A stretch of DNA of 32,147 nt from CAWBNS01 sp964445105. GTDB lineage: Bacteria; Chlamydiota; Chlamydiia; Chlamydiales; JAJFMA01. The position numbers were made by a program, and so were the translations under genes. The notes under the pieces were generated by a model. That model was given only the letters and a program-made list of their open reading frames with translations, was not told the DNA's origin and searched no databases. How positions within the stretch are numbered: position 1 is the stretch's first letter; each line of letters starts with the position of its first letter. The stretch lies in the NCBI GenBank assembly GCA_964445105.1, contig CAYUJS010000020.1:1-32147 (forward strand), given 5' to 3'. Shown here piece after piece: positions 25,301 through 32,147 of the stretch.

Positions 25301-26494
25301 TTAGGAAAGACCCATACTCTGGCCGGCGATCCAGCTGGTTGTCCAGGCATTCTGAAAATTGAATCCGCCGGTTATGCCATCGATATCGAGAACTTCACCG
25401 GCAAAGTATAGTCCTGGGCAGCGCCGGCTTTGCATCGTGCGGAAGTCGACTTCATCCAAGGTAATCCCTCCACAAGTGACAAATTCTTGCTTATAGGTGG
25501 TTTTGCCGGACATTTTGTATTTGTCGCGCTGTAAACGATTGGTGAGCCTAGTTACTTGTTCCTTGCTAATCTCTGCCCAACGCAGTTCTTCATGAATGCC
25601 TTCCGAAATCAGCAAATGTTGCCACAGATTTTTGGGAAGACCGTCCGGGCCGCTATTTTTTACCTGCTTAGAGCTGTGAGCGCGCTTCAGTTCCTGCCAC
25701 TGTGGGCGGCACCACTCAATCCAGATATCGGCCTGGTATTCTTTTTCATGTAGGAGACGCGCGCCCCAAGCGGAAAGCTTAAGTACCGCCGGGCCGCTAA
25801 ACCCCCAATGCGTGATGAGAATAGGCCCTTCCTGTACCAGTGAGGTCCCTTCTAAACCAATGCGGCCCTGCACGCTGATGCCTGAGAGCTCTACGAGGGG
25901 CGAATCGGGCACGTTTAATGTAAAGAGCGAGGGTACAGGTGGCTGGATGGTGTGACCGAGGCTTTCCGCCAGCTGCAAGCCCGCTGGCTGGCTGCCGGTA
26001 GCAAGTAGAATATGGTCGCAGCGCAGCTCTTCACCTGAAGACAAATCGATTGTGAAGCCTGGTTTAATAGATTTCACGCCAGCTCCTTGGCGTAATTCGA
26101 TCCCTGCTTTTTCTGCGGCTTGTACTAAGCATTGGATGATTGTTTCCGAGCTATCTGTAGTGGGGAACATGCGGCCATCTTCCTCTACTTTGAGCGCTAC
26201 GCCGCGTGAGGCAAACCACGCGATCGTATCTTTGGGCTGGAAGCGGCTGAAAGGGCCCCTGAGGGCTTTTTGGCCACGAGGATAGTTTTGTACTAGTTGC
26301 GAGGAGTCGAAGCAAGCGTGAGTAACGTTACAACGACCTCCTCCAGAAATACGGACTTTCGATAGCCATTGGCGAGATTTTTCTAGCAAGATGACTTTTT
26401 GCTCCGGATAGGTCTCCGCGGCGCTAATGGCGCCGAAAAAGCCCGCAGCGCCTCCGCCGATGACCACTGTCGTCAAACTGTTGTGTTTTACCAT
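25301..26494 (-). CDS. NAD(P)/FAD-dependent oxidoreductase, YhiN/HI0933 family
   Basis: A 397-residue flavoprotein. It shows the FAD-binding dinucleotide motif VVIGGGAAGFFGAISAAE at the start and the family-specific SKVRISGGGRCNVTH near residue 44. LLATGSQPAGLQLAESLGH near 165 and the C-terminal RRCPGLYFAGEVLDIDGITG, followed by GGFNFQNAW, complete the pattern. The biochemical reaction of this family is not established. It is the last gene of the minus-strand operon and overlaps the MATE gene by 7 bases. It meets the convergent ubiD-like gene with only two bases between stops and no visible terminator, so the two transcripts probably overlap. Confidence 0.88.
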   Translation of the reverse strand: MVKHNSLTTVVIGGGAAGFFGAISAAETYPEQKVILLEKSRQWLSKVRISGGGRCNVTHACFDSSQLVQNYPRGQKALRGPFSRFQPKDTIAWFASRGVALKVEEDGRMFPTTDSSETIIQCLVQAAEKAGIELRQGAGVKSIKPGFTIDLSSGEELRCDHILLATGSQPAGLQLAESLGHTIQPPVPSLFTLNVPDSPLVELSGISVQGRIGLEGTSLVQEGPILITHWGFSGPAVLKLSAWGARLLHEKEYQADIWIEWCRPQWQELKRAHSSKQVKNSGPDGLPKNLWQHLLISEGIHEELRWAEISKEQVTRLTNRLQRDKYKMSGKTTYKQEFVTCGGITLDEVDFRTMQSRRCPGLYFAGEVLDIDGITGGFNFQNAWTTSWIAGQSMGLS

Positions 26495-27867
26495 GAGTGC
26501 GCTTGGGCGAGTCTTTCTCGGCTAGACAGTCTATGAGCGCGCCAGAAGTAACCGACTGCATTTAGTAAGTGCATGACGCAAAGGACTAACCAAAACTGTT
26601 CGGCTCTGATTTGTACGATTTGGATCATCCAGTACATCCACAAGTAGCCGTTTATCCAGCTCAGCCAACCCATCAATACTGAAAATTTCATGTCCCTGAG
26701 AGCGAGGATGTGGCCCAGTGGTACTCCTGTAAAGGTAAATAACACTGACGACAACCAAACACCCCAAAAAATTTGCTTGATTACGAATCCGCTTAATTGG
26801 ATGTGAGGAAATAAGCAGGCAAAAACCTGGTAAGGAAAAGCTAGCAACGGGATGGCCAGCAGAGCGCTTGCGACAAGGGCCGTAAGCAAGCCTGCTATAA
26901 AGGCTGGTCGTACGCTATCGTAGGTTTTAGCGCCGATCAATCTAGAAATAACGGTTGTTTGCGCCTGGATTAAAGCTTCACCAATAAACTGGCTAAGAAA
27001 ACTTAGCGTGCCACCGATGGAAAGAACTAATAAGTAGTCTCCACCCTTAGCGGTCATTAGGTAGGCGATGGCTAGCCAGGAGGTAAAGCTCAGCAGACGG
27101 TTAAAGGCTCTCATCAGCCCAGGCTGGATCGACTCGTAAAAGCACTCCAGGCGCAGCCGCCAATCGCGTGTATTAAAAGCAGCGGCGTTGGTGGGGCCTA
27201 GAAATACTGCTAGCAACAGGCAGCAGAGGGTGCCTTGGGCGATCAGTGCCGCAATCGCGCTACCGAGTAAGCCACAAGCCGGCATCCAGTCGCGCCAGCC
27301 GAAGATCAGTAAGTAGGCCAAAGCTAGTTTTAAAAGATGACAACCTAAGCATCCAAAAAAAACCAGCCTTGTTTTTTTTTGTCCCAAAAAAAAGCTGCAA
27401 AGCACTGTGCCGAGCGGGTACAGGAAGCTAGTACAGACGATTAGATAGAAATAGGGCCAAGCCATGCTTGCAATTTCAGTGCCTGCCAGGTAGTAACGGC
27501 CGTAGATGAGGTTGCCTGGCACAGATATTAGCAAACTTAGCAAGGCAAACCAGATCCATTGCCAGATAACCGGACCGATTTGGCCCCATTCTCCCGCACC
27601 ATGCTTCCTGCCCACAAAAACTTGAGCCATCATTGCCATAGCCACAAAAGCTCCTTGGAAGATCTGCGCAAGGTAACCTATGGCCACTGCTGCTTCCATC
27701 ATTTGCGTGGAAACCTGTGCCAAGAAGACTTTTTCAGCAAAGAGGAATAGCTGGTTGAAAAATATTATAAAAATAATTGGAAAAAGAAGAAAAAGGAGCT
27801 CAAAGAGCTCCTTTTTTGTTTGACTGCAAGAGATAGATCTAGCGGCTTTCGAAAGCAACCAAGTCAT
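26488..27867 (-). CDS. MATE family efflux transporter
   Basis: A polytopic membrane protein of about 459 residues with the 12-helix pattern of the MATE/NorM family (multidrug/sodium or proton antiporters). Motifs include FNQLFLFAEKVFLAQVSTQM in the first helix region, AMMAQVFVGRKHGAGEW, and the second-half equivalent FIGEALIQAQTTVISRLIGA. The frame extends to 27900, but the ATG at 27867 (MTWLLSKAARS) is a better start because it overlaps the upstream gene by only 29 bases. No later ATG precedes the first helix. A strong hairpin (27790-27816) lies inside codons 18-26. It is the third gene of an operon with the SH2-like gene and the large OppA-domain gene. Confidence 0.85.
   Translation of the reverse strand: MTWLLSKAARSISCSQTKKELFELLFLLFPIIFIIFFNQLFLFAEKVFLAQVSTQMMEAAVAIGYLAQIFQGAFVAMAMMAQVFVGRKHGAGEWGQIGPVIWQWIWFALLSLLISVPGNLIYGRYYLAGTEIASMAWPYFYLIVCTSFLYPLGTVLCSFFLGQKKTRLVFFGCLGCHLLKLALAYLLIFGWRDWMPACGLLGSAIAALIAQGTLCCLLLAVFLGPTNAAAFNTRDWRLRLECFYESIQPGLMRAFNRLLSFTSWLAIAYLMTAKGGDYLLVLSIGGTLSFLSQFIGEALIQAQTTVISRLIGAKTYDSVRPAFIAGLLTALVASALLAIPLLAFPYQVFACLFPHIQLSGFVIKQIFWGVWLSSVLFTFTGVPLGHILALRDMKFSVLMGWLSWINGYLWMYWMIQIVQIRAEQFWLVLCVMHLLNAVGYFWRAHRLSSRERLAQAHSW
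27790..27816 (-). terminator. terminator-like hairpin inside the 5' end of the MATE gene
   Basis: A 12-base stem (AAAAAGGAGCTC at 27790-27801 with GAGCTCCTTTTT at 27805-27816) has a three-base loop. Read on the minus strand it is followed by a T-rich tail (CTTCTTTTTCC). It begins 22 bases after the SH2-like stop, as an intrinsic terminator would, yet it is translated as part of the MATE frame. It could partly terminate or attenuate transcription into the transporter. Confidence 0.55.
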
Positions 27868-28216
27868 CCTTATCGCAGTGCATGATCGAGTGCAAGACAT
27901 GGTCTAGGCCTTCTTGGATGAAAGGACCGCCAGAACCGCTGTTTGCATAAAACCAGCCTTCATTTGTAACTGTGATAATGAAAGGACGGTGCACGATCGA
28001 AGCGTCCGGTCCGACAAACGAAACGTAGTAATCTGCTTCAGTCTCTGTGCTTGACTCGCCTTGGCGCAATAGATAAGTGTAAGGGGCTTTGCCACGCAAC
28101 ATTTTTTCTGCGTGCAATCCACGGATGTCTGCATGCCATGCGCTATGCGACGCGATTTCTTCGATAATTGTCGATGCTCTAAAAATTGTTTCGTGATTTT
28201 GTAGTAATGCTACCAT
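27839..28216 (-). CDS. small protein with an SH2-like domain
   Basis: The ATG at 28216 behind AGGAGAT gives 125 residues; the frame is open further up, but this start has the strong site. The order of motifs follows an SH2 domain: AWHADIRGLHAEKML (27-40) matches the first strand and helix, and TYLLRQGES puts Arg51 at the phosphotyrosine-binding FLVR position. DYYVSFV (63-68) is the next strand, VHRPFII puts His76 at the beta-D histidine, and GWFYAN plus EGLDHVLHSI complete the fold. The second conserved arginine of helix A is not seen; Gly33 lies there. SH2 domains bind phosphotyrosine, a eukaryotic signal, and bacterial ones are known from Legionella effectors. A host-directed role is therefore plausible but inferred. 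It overlaps the upstream gene by 38 bases. Confidence 0.65.
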   Translation of the reverse strand: MVALLQNHETIFRASTIIEEIASHSAWHADIRGLHAEKMLRGKAPYTYLLRQGESSTETEADYYVSFVGPDASIVHRPFIITVTNEGWFYANSGSGGPFIQEGLDHVLHSIMHCDKDDLVAFESR

Positions 28217-31202
28217 TTGATATCTCCTGTTTAAAAAAGCACCTGGCAATGCCCAATGCGCCACCAGAGGCTTTTGGTTCTATGTGTAGGTTTGTTTTAG
28301 TTGTTGCTTGAAAAGGTTGGTAAATAAGTGGGATTGCTGGAATTTCCTGCGAAAGTATTTTCTCTGCCTCAAGTAGGTGCGACGAGCGTTGGAAGGGGTT
28401 GGGCTCTTGCTCGCTTCTATCGAGGGTCTGCTGGAATTCTAGACTTTCCCAACCCGAAACATTCATTCCTTGGTTAGCAAAGCGGAAAGCATTTAGCGTA
28501 TAGATGGGGTCGTCAATCCAGGATGTCCAATAGAATAGTGCTAGCTCGAAGTCCCCATCGATTAAGCGGGGGAAAACAACGTTCCAAGGTAGGGGCTTAA
28601 GATTACACTGAATGCCGAAACATTCTTCAAGTTGTTGCTTGAGACCAAGCGCAATCTGTTCGCGCAGCCCTTTTTCGGTAAATGTTAAAGTGATGGGGGC
28701 CAGATCGCCAACAGTTAGGTTAAGTTCCTGAAGAGCTTCCTGGAATAGTACCCGGGCCTTTTCTAGGTGGTAATCTGGAAAGAGAGAGGCTCGCGTCACC
28801 CTACACTGGGGCAAAAGCAAGGAGTAAGCTGGTGAGAGCTGCGGGAAGGTGTTTTGGCAAAGGCGCGAACGATCTACAGCGTGAGCAAAGGCTTGGCGCC
28901 ACTTGTGGTGCCGGAACAGGCGGTGTGTCGTATTGAATACGCACCAGCAAACCCAGTTGTTGGGAACAGAGATAATTCGGCTATCCTTTTGCCCGGAAAA
29001 TACGGAGCTATACCAGCCGCCAAATGGGTTGCCGACCCAGTCGACCTCGTCGTTTTGGAAGGCTTGCACTGCGCGGAAAGGATCCATCGGTTTCAGCAAT
29101 ATTTGATCCAACATGATGTTAGAAAAATCCCAATAATAAGGGTTTTTCGTTAGGTGATAGCCGCGATTTGGATCGTTCACCTTGAGCTGAAATGGACCGT
29201 TACAAGAATAGTCTTTACCTGTTTGATAGGGCCATTGAGGGAACTGCTGGTCCACGCGCCGATTGACGGGGAAATAGGCGGGCTGTGCAACCAAATCAAG
29301 AAAGTAGGGCGTCGGGGATGTCAGATCAACTTGTAGCGTTCGATCGTCAATGACCGTGATCCCAATAGCATCGGCCGGAACTTTGCCTTCGCGCGCTTCT
29401 CTGGCGTTACTGATGGGGTAAAGCAAAGTGGCGAATTGGGTTTTAAAATCTGGAGAAAGGATCATCTTCCAGGCGTAGGCAAAATCGTCGGCAGAAACCA
29501 CAGTTCCATCATTCCAGAGGCTAGGACGTAGACGGAAGCAATAGCGTTTGAAATCTGAAGAGATTTCAATAGATTCAGCCACGCCATTTTCTAGCTCGCC
29601 TTTTGAATTAAAGCGCGTGAGGCCTTCAAAAAGAAGCCTAAGTGTATCGCCCGAGCTTGATTCTCCTCCAATCCGTGGGTCCAAGGAACAGATAGGGAAA
29701 TCGAGAGCAATTCTCAAGACCTGCTGTTTACGTCTTTTCTCAGACCAGCCTTGCAGCCGATCTTGCAACCTGGTAATCAGCGCTTGATCGGTGATCGGGT
29801 CTGCCTCTAGCAAAAGGCAGCTGAAATAGCTATTGCCAGCCACTTCCAGCATATTATAGACGAACTTGCGGCGGGTTAACGAATGATCGCGCAAAATATC
29901 TGGCAGAGGCTCAAGTAATCCTGGATCACGGGCACGCACAACGATAAAGCAGTCTCTTCCCTTGGCGTAGGTACGAAAGGAATAGCAGGACTCTGGAGAG
30001 AGATTCTCTTGGCGAGTTTCCAAGAATTGTAAGAATAAGGTATGGACGAGATGCGGTTGCAGCGTTACCTGGCGCTCGAGAGGGCTTAACGAGTAGAAAA
30101 AGTGGTCTACCCATTCATTCTCTTCTTCGGTTAGTTGCTTGCACTCTTCTTTGAAGGCGCTTAGAAGCTCCTGCTGCTTAATGAGGAGTCCACCATTATA
30201 ATCTCTGAACTCTCCGATGATGTTTTTCAGTAGATCAGAAATCTGCTGTCTGGCAGCAGGCTGGTCCAAAGAGCCATCAACCCTTACAAGGGAGGGCGTG
30301 AGAGGAAGGAGTGCGCGGATAACACGCGCTTCTACTAGGTGGTCGTCCAGCTCTTTAACAGGTAAAATCTGCTCAGAAATAAACAGACATCCACAGATGC
30401 GGTCTTTGAAAGAAAACCGGTGCAGAGGTGCTAACTGTACAATGGTAATGAGAAAGAGGATGCCCGTTTCAAGCCTTTTCTCGATTTGGATGCGTACCTG
30501 CGGAACGTCGTAGATGGTCTGGATTTCGTTACCGAGAATGAAAAGGCTTTTGTAAATTTCTTCCTGATTGGATTTATTACAGATGGGCAGTGTCAGTTTT
30601 TGAATACTATGCTCAATTTTTTTCCGCAAGTCCTCCTGTATAAGCCGAACTTTTTCAGCCGAAAAGGGCTGGTTGTCTTTCTGCTTTACTTCGAAGTAAC
30701 AAAGTCTAATGTCTTCGTTCTGTGAGGCGTGGCGGTAGGAACTTTCTTTTACGAATTCCAGATCAGCAAAACGCTTTTGCAGAGCGATCACTAAATTCTG
30801 CTCATCGAAAAGCTCTCCGCGGTCGATCAAATTAAAACCGACAATGCAGCCAACTACAGACTCAGAAGAAAAGGGAAAGAGCAGCTTGGTCGGGATGCAG
30901 CGTACGCGAATATGGCGAACGGATGAAAAAGCTGATTGCTCAACTAGCTTTTTTTGCATTACGTACATCGATAGTATCAAGCGCGAGAGGTGAGGAGTTT
31001 TGCGGTGATCGAGGTATTTCTTCTTGGCTAGTGAGTAGAAGAGGATGATGTCGAAAAATAGATTGGTGTCTTCAGTGAAGAAAAAGCGATTTAGCCATTT
31101 CTTGAGCCTTGCAAAAGTAGGATAGAATGAGGGATGAAAAGGAAGTGTGATGCGGTCCGAAGAGATTTTAGTCGAGCTGTATACAGAGAGATTGCTATTC
31201 AT
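28179..31202 (-). CDS. large protein with C-terminal OppA-type solute-binding domain
   Basis: A 1007-residue protein. From about residue 497 to 990 it is an SBP_bac_5 (OppA/DppA) peptide-binding domain: LDFPICSLDPRIGGESSSGD, SLWNDGTVVSADDFAYAWKM, YLDLVAQPAYFPVN-like sequence near 650 and EIPAIPLIYQP near 970. There is no signal peptide or lipobox at the N-terminus, which is unusual for a binding protein. The N-terminal half is unassigned; it includes RHIRVRCIPTKLLFPF near residue 97 and looks mixed alpha/beta. SgrR of E. coli is a precedent for a cytoplasmic OppA-type domain, but no helix-turn-helix is evident here. It is the first gene of the operon. Confidence 0.75.
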   Translation of the reverse strand: MNSNLSVYSSTKISSDRITLPFHPSFYPTFARLKKWLNRFFFTEDTNLFFDIILFYSLAKKKYLDHRKTPHLSRLILSMYVMQKKLVEQSAFSSVRHIRVRCIPTKLLFPFSSESVVGCIVGFNLIDRGELFDEQNLVIALQKRFADLEFVKESSYRHASQNEDIRLCYFEVKQKDNQPFSAEKVRLIQEDLRKKIEHSIQKLTLPICNKSNQEEIYKSLFILGNEIQTIYDVPQVRIQIEKRLETGILFLITIVQLAPLHRFSFKDRICGCLFISEQILPVKELDDHLVEARVIRALLPLTPSLVRVDGSLDQPAARQQISDLLKNIIGEFRDYNGGLLIKQQELLSAFKEECKQLTEEENEWVDHFFYSLSPLERQVTLQPHLVHTLFLQFLETRQENLSPESCYSFRTYAKGRDCFIVVRARDPGLLEPLPDILRDHSLTRRKFVYNMLEVAGNSYFSCLLLEADPITDQALITRLQDRLQGWSEKRRKQQVLRIALDFPICSLDPRIGGESSSGDTLRLLFEGLTRFNSKGELENGVAESIEISSDFKRYCFRLRPSLWNDGTVVSADDFAYAWKMILSPDFKTQFATLLYPISNAREAREGKVPADAIGITVIDDRTLQVDLTSPTPYFLDLVAQPAYFPVNRRVDQQFPQWPYQTGKDYSCNGPFQLKVNDPNRGYHLTKNPYYWDFSNIMLDQILLKPMDPFRAVQAFQNDEVDWVGNPFGGWYSSVFSGQKDSRIISVPNNWVCWCVFNTTHRLFRHHKWRQAFAHAVDRSRLCQNTFPQLSPAYSLLLPQCRVTRASLFPDYHLEKARVLFQEALQELNLTVGDLAPITLTFTEKGLREQIALGLKQQLEECFGIQCNLKPLPWNVVFPRLIDGDFELALFYWTSWIDDPIYTLNAFRFANQGMNVSGWESLEFQQTLDRSEQEPNPFQRSSHLLEAEKILSQEIPAIPLIYQPFQATTKTNLHIEPKASGGALGIARCFFKQEISNGSITTKSRNNF

Positions 31203-31425
31203 TTTTTCACTCTAATTTTACTGCTCCGAAAAGCAAGCGAAAATTTAGTCTATGAAAAAAGTGAAAAAAAGTAAATTTTTTTCATGAAAAAAAATAAAAA
31301 TAGCGTTATCCGTTTAAATTCAACGCGTAACGTCTTGAGAAATAAACGTGCGCTTAACCTATAATCAGTATGCGCTGCGGCTCTATTGTGTTTAGCTTGA
31401 CCTAGTTTTTAGACCTTACAATTCG
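31203..31425. other. AT-rich intergenic region with an inverted repeat
   Basis: TGAAAAAAA (31262-31270) is followed after five bases by TTTTTTTCA (31276-31284), a perfect 9-base inverted repeat that overlaps the -35 region of the downstream promoter. Further TGAAAAAA copies lie on either side. I see no open frame. Confidence 0.45.
31247..31275 (-). promoter_or_regulatory. promoter of the OppA-domain/SH2-like/MATE/YhiN operon
   Basis: On the minus strand, TTTACT (31275-31270) and TAGACT (31252-31247) are separated by 17 bases. Transcription would begin near 31240, about 38 bases before the ATG at 31202. The 9-base inverted repeat at 31262-31284 straddles the -35 element and could be an operator. 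Confidence 0.55.
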
Positions 31426-32147
31426 CTATTTGTCCTGAGGTTTCACCGCCGTGAGCACATAAGAGAGCAGTTCACCGTGTTCTATAGCCGCTTTCCACAT
31501 AGTCCAACTTCTAAGGGCGGTACGGTAGGTTTCTTCACCCAACTCAAGGCAGATCTGCTCTTTCAAGCGGTAGATCCGCTCGATATTTGCAATGGAAAAG
31601 TCTAAATGGGAGGCAGACATATCCTCTATCTGGATTTCTGTAAGGCCTGCGTTCTTTAGGGTATTTACATATTGATCTAGATTCAAGAAATGGCAGAAAC
31701 CTTCAGAAACGATCGCTTTTTTAAGGTTTTCTAAGGGGCCTTCTGGATATGTAAGCCAGTCTGCGAGGATCAGTTTACCGCCAGGCTTAAGCACACGCAC
31801 CATTTCTTGTATGTAACCCTGCTTTTCAGAGTTTGCTATATTATATAGCATTTCCTTGCTGAAAACTAGGTCGAATGCGTTGTCAGATAGTTCTGAAAGG
31901 GCTGTCGGTTGTCGTAGGGTGAAAAAGCTGACCTTTCCTAAAAGGGCATCTTCGGTCGCCAAATACTGATTGGCCTTTGTGGTCATGTAAGGCTCACATT
32001 CGGCTCCTATAATGGTAACGTTCCACTGCTTGGCGAGATAAAAATCTACCCCGCCAAATCCACATCCGACATCGAGCACCAGCTTCTCGCTCAGGTCGAT
32101 TCCCTTGAACATTTGGTCGACAGATTCACAGCCACCTTCGGAGAGGA
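31426..32147 (-). CDS. SAM-dependent methyltransferase, 5' end outside the window
   Basis: A class I methyltransferase. The SAM loop is LVLDVGCGFGGVDFYLAK, then IIGAECEPYMTTKANQ, DLVFSKEMLYNI, and VRVLKPGGKLILADW. The frame is open past the ATG at 32112 to the right edge and reads LSEGGCESVDQMF, which resembles the segment before the SAM loop in phosphoethanolamine and related small-molecule N-methyltransferases. The true start therefore lies beyond the window. The substrate cannot be fixed from sequence; phosphobase or a lipid head group are candidates by family resemblance only. It lies upstream of, and is separated from, the OppA-domain operon by 223 bases. Confidence 0.75.
   Translation of the reverse strand, partial: LSEGGCESVDQMFKGIDLSEKLVLDVGCGFGGVDFYLAKQWNVTIIGAECEPYMTTKANQYLATEDALLGKVSFFTLRQPTALSELSDNAFDLVFSKEMLYNIANSEKQGYIQEMVRVLKPGGKLILADWLTYPEGPLENLKKAIVSEGFCHFLNLDQYVNTLKNAGLTEIQIEDMSASHLDFSIANIERIYRLKEQICLELGEETYRTALRSWTMWKAAIEHGELLSYVLTAVKPQDK

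Overview
The window comes from a member of the Chlamydiota, most likely an amoeba-associated (Parachlamydiales-type) lineage rather than Chlamydia itself. The main evidence is gene order: rpmE-prfA-prmC-ffh-rpsP-trmD-rplS-rnhB, then gmk-rpoZ(omega)-metG, which follows C. trachomatis CT022-CT032. Other chlamydial traits are a type B L31 with a basic tail and a TrmD carrying a C-terminal VOC/glyoxalase-like domain. Base composition is close to half G+C by eye, high for the phylum. The species assignment is inference.

Layout. (1) 1-2762, minus strand: the 3' part of a TPR-like gene running off the left edge, then an operon of two tandem MarC-family membrane proteins and truA. (2) 2999-4060: a Ppx/GppA-like protein with an N-terminal signal or anchor, closed by a clear terminator. 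(3) 4265-10556: a compact plus-strand translation and secretion operon (L31, RF1, RF1 methyltransferase, Ffh, S16, TrmD, L19, RNase HII). (4) 10557-18700: an accessory island of about 8 kb at a place where rnhB and gmk are neighbours in Chlamydia. It holds a decayed gene, a large secreted GH9 glycoside hydrolase with a near-consensus promoter, an assembly gap, an LRR protein next to an NlpC/P60 peptidase, a broken DUF4160/DUF2442 pair, and an IS3-family remnant whose OrfA start is joined to a PD-(D/E)XK nuclease domain. (5) 18701-22764: yicC-gmk-rpoZ-hypothetical-metG from a readable promoter. (6) 23088-25298: rpmB with promoter and terminator, then a UbiD-family decarboxylase. (7) 25301-31275, minus strand: one overlapping operon from a promoter at 31275-31247, encoding a 1007-residue protein with a C-terminal OppA-type domain, a small protein that reads as an SH2 domain, a MATE transporter and a YhiN-type flavoprotein. 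(8) 31426 to the right edge: a SAM-dependent methyltransferase lacking its 5' end.

How it fits together. The two conserved blocks serve translation, tRNA modification, protein targeting and nucleotide supply. The material around them looks host-directed: a secreted cellulase-type enzyme, an LRR protein, an SH2-like protein and possibly the methyltransferase. It also shows gene decay, with several genes readable only across frameshifts or stops. The best candidate for something little described is the SH2-like gene at 27839-28216, translationally nested in an operon with a peptide-binding-domain protein and a MATE exporter.
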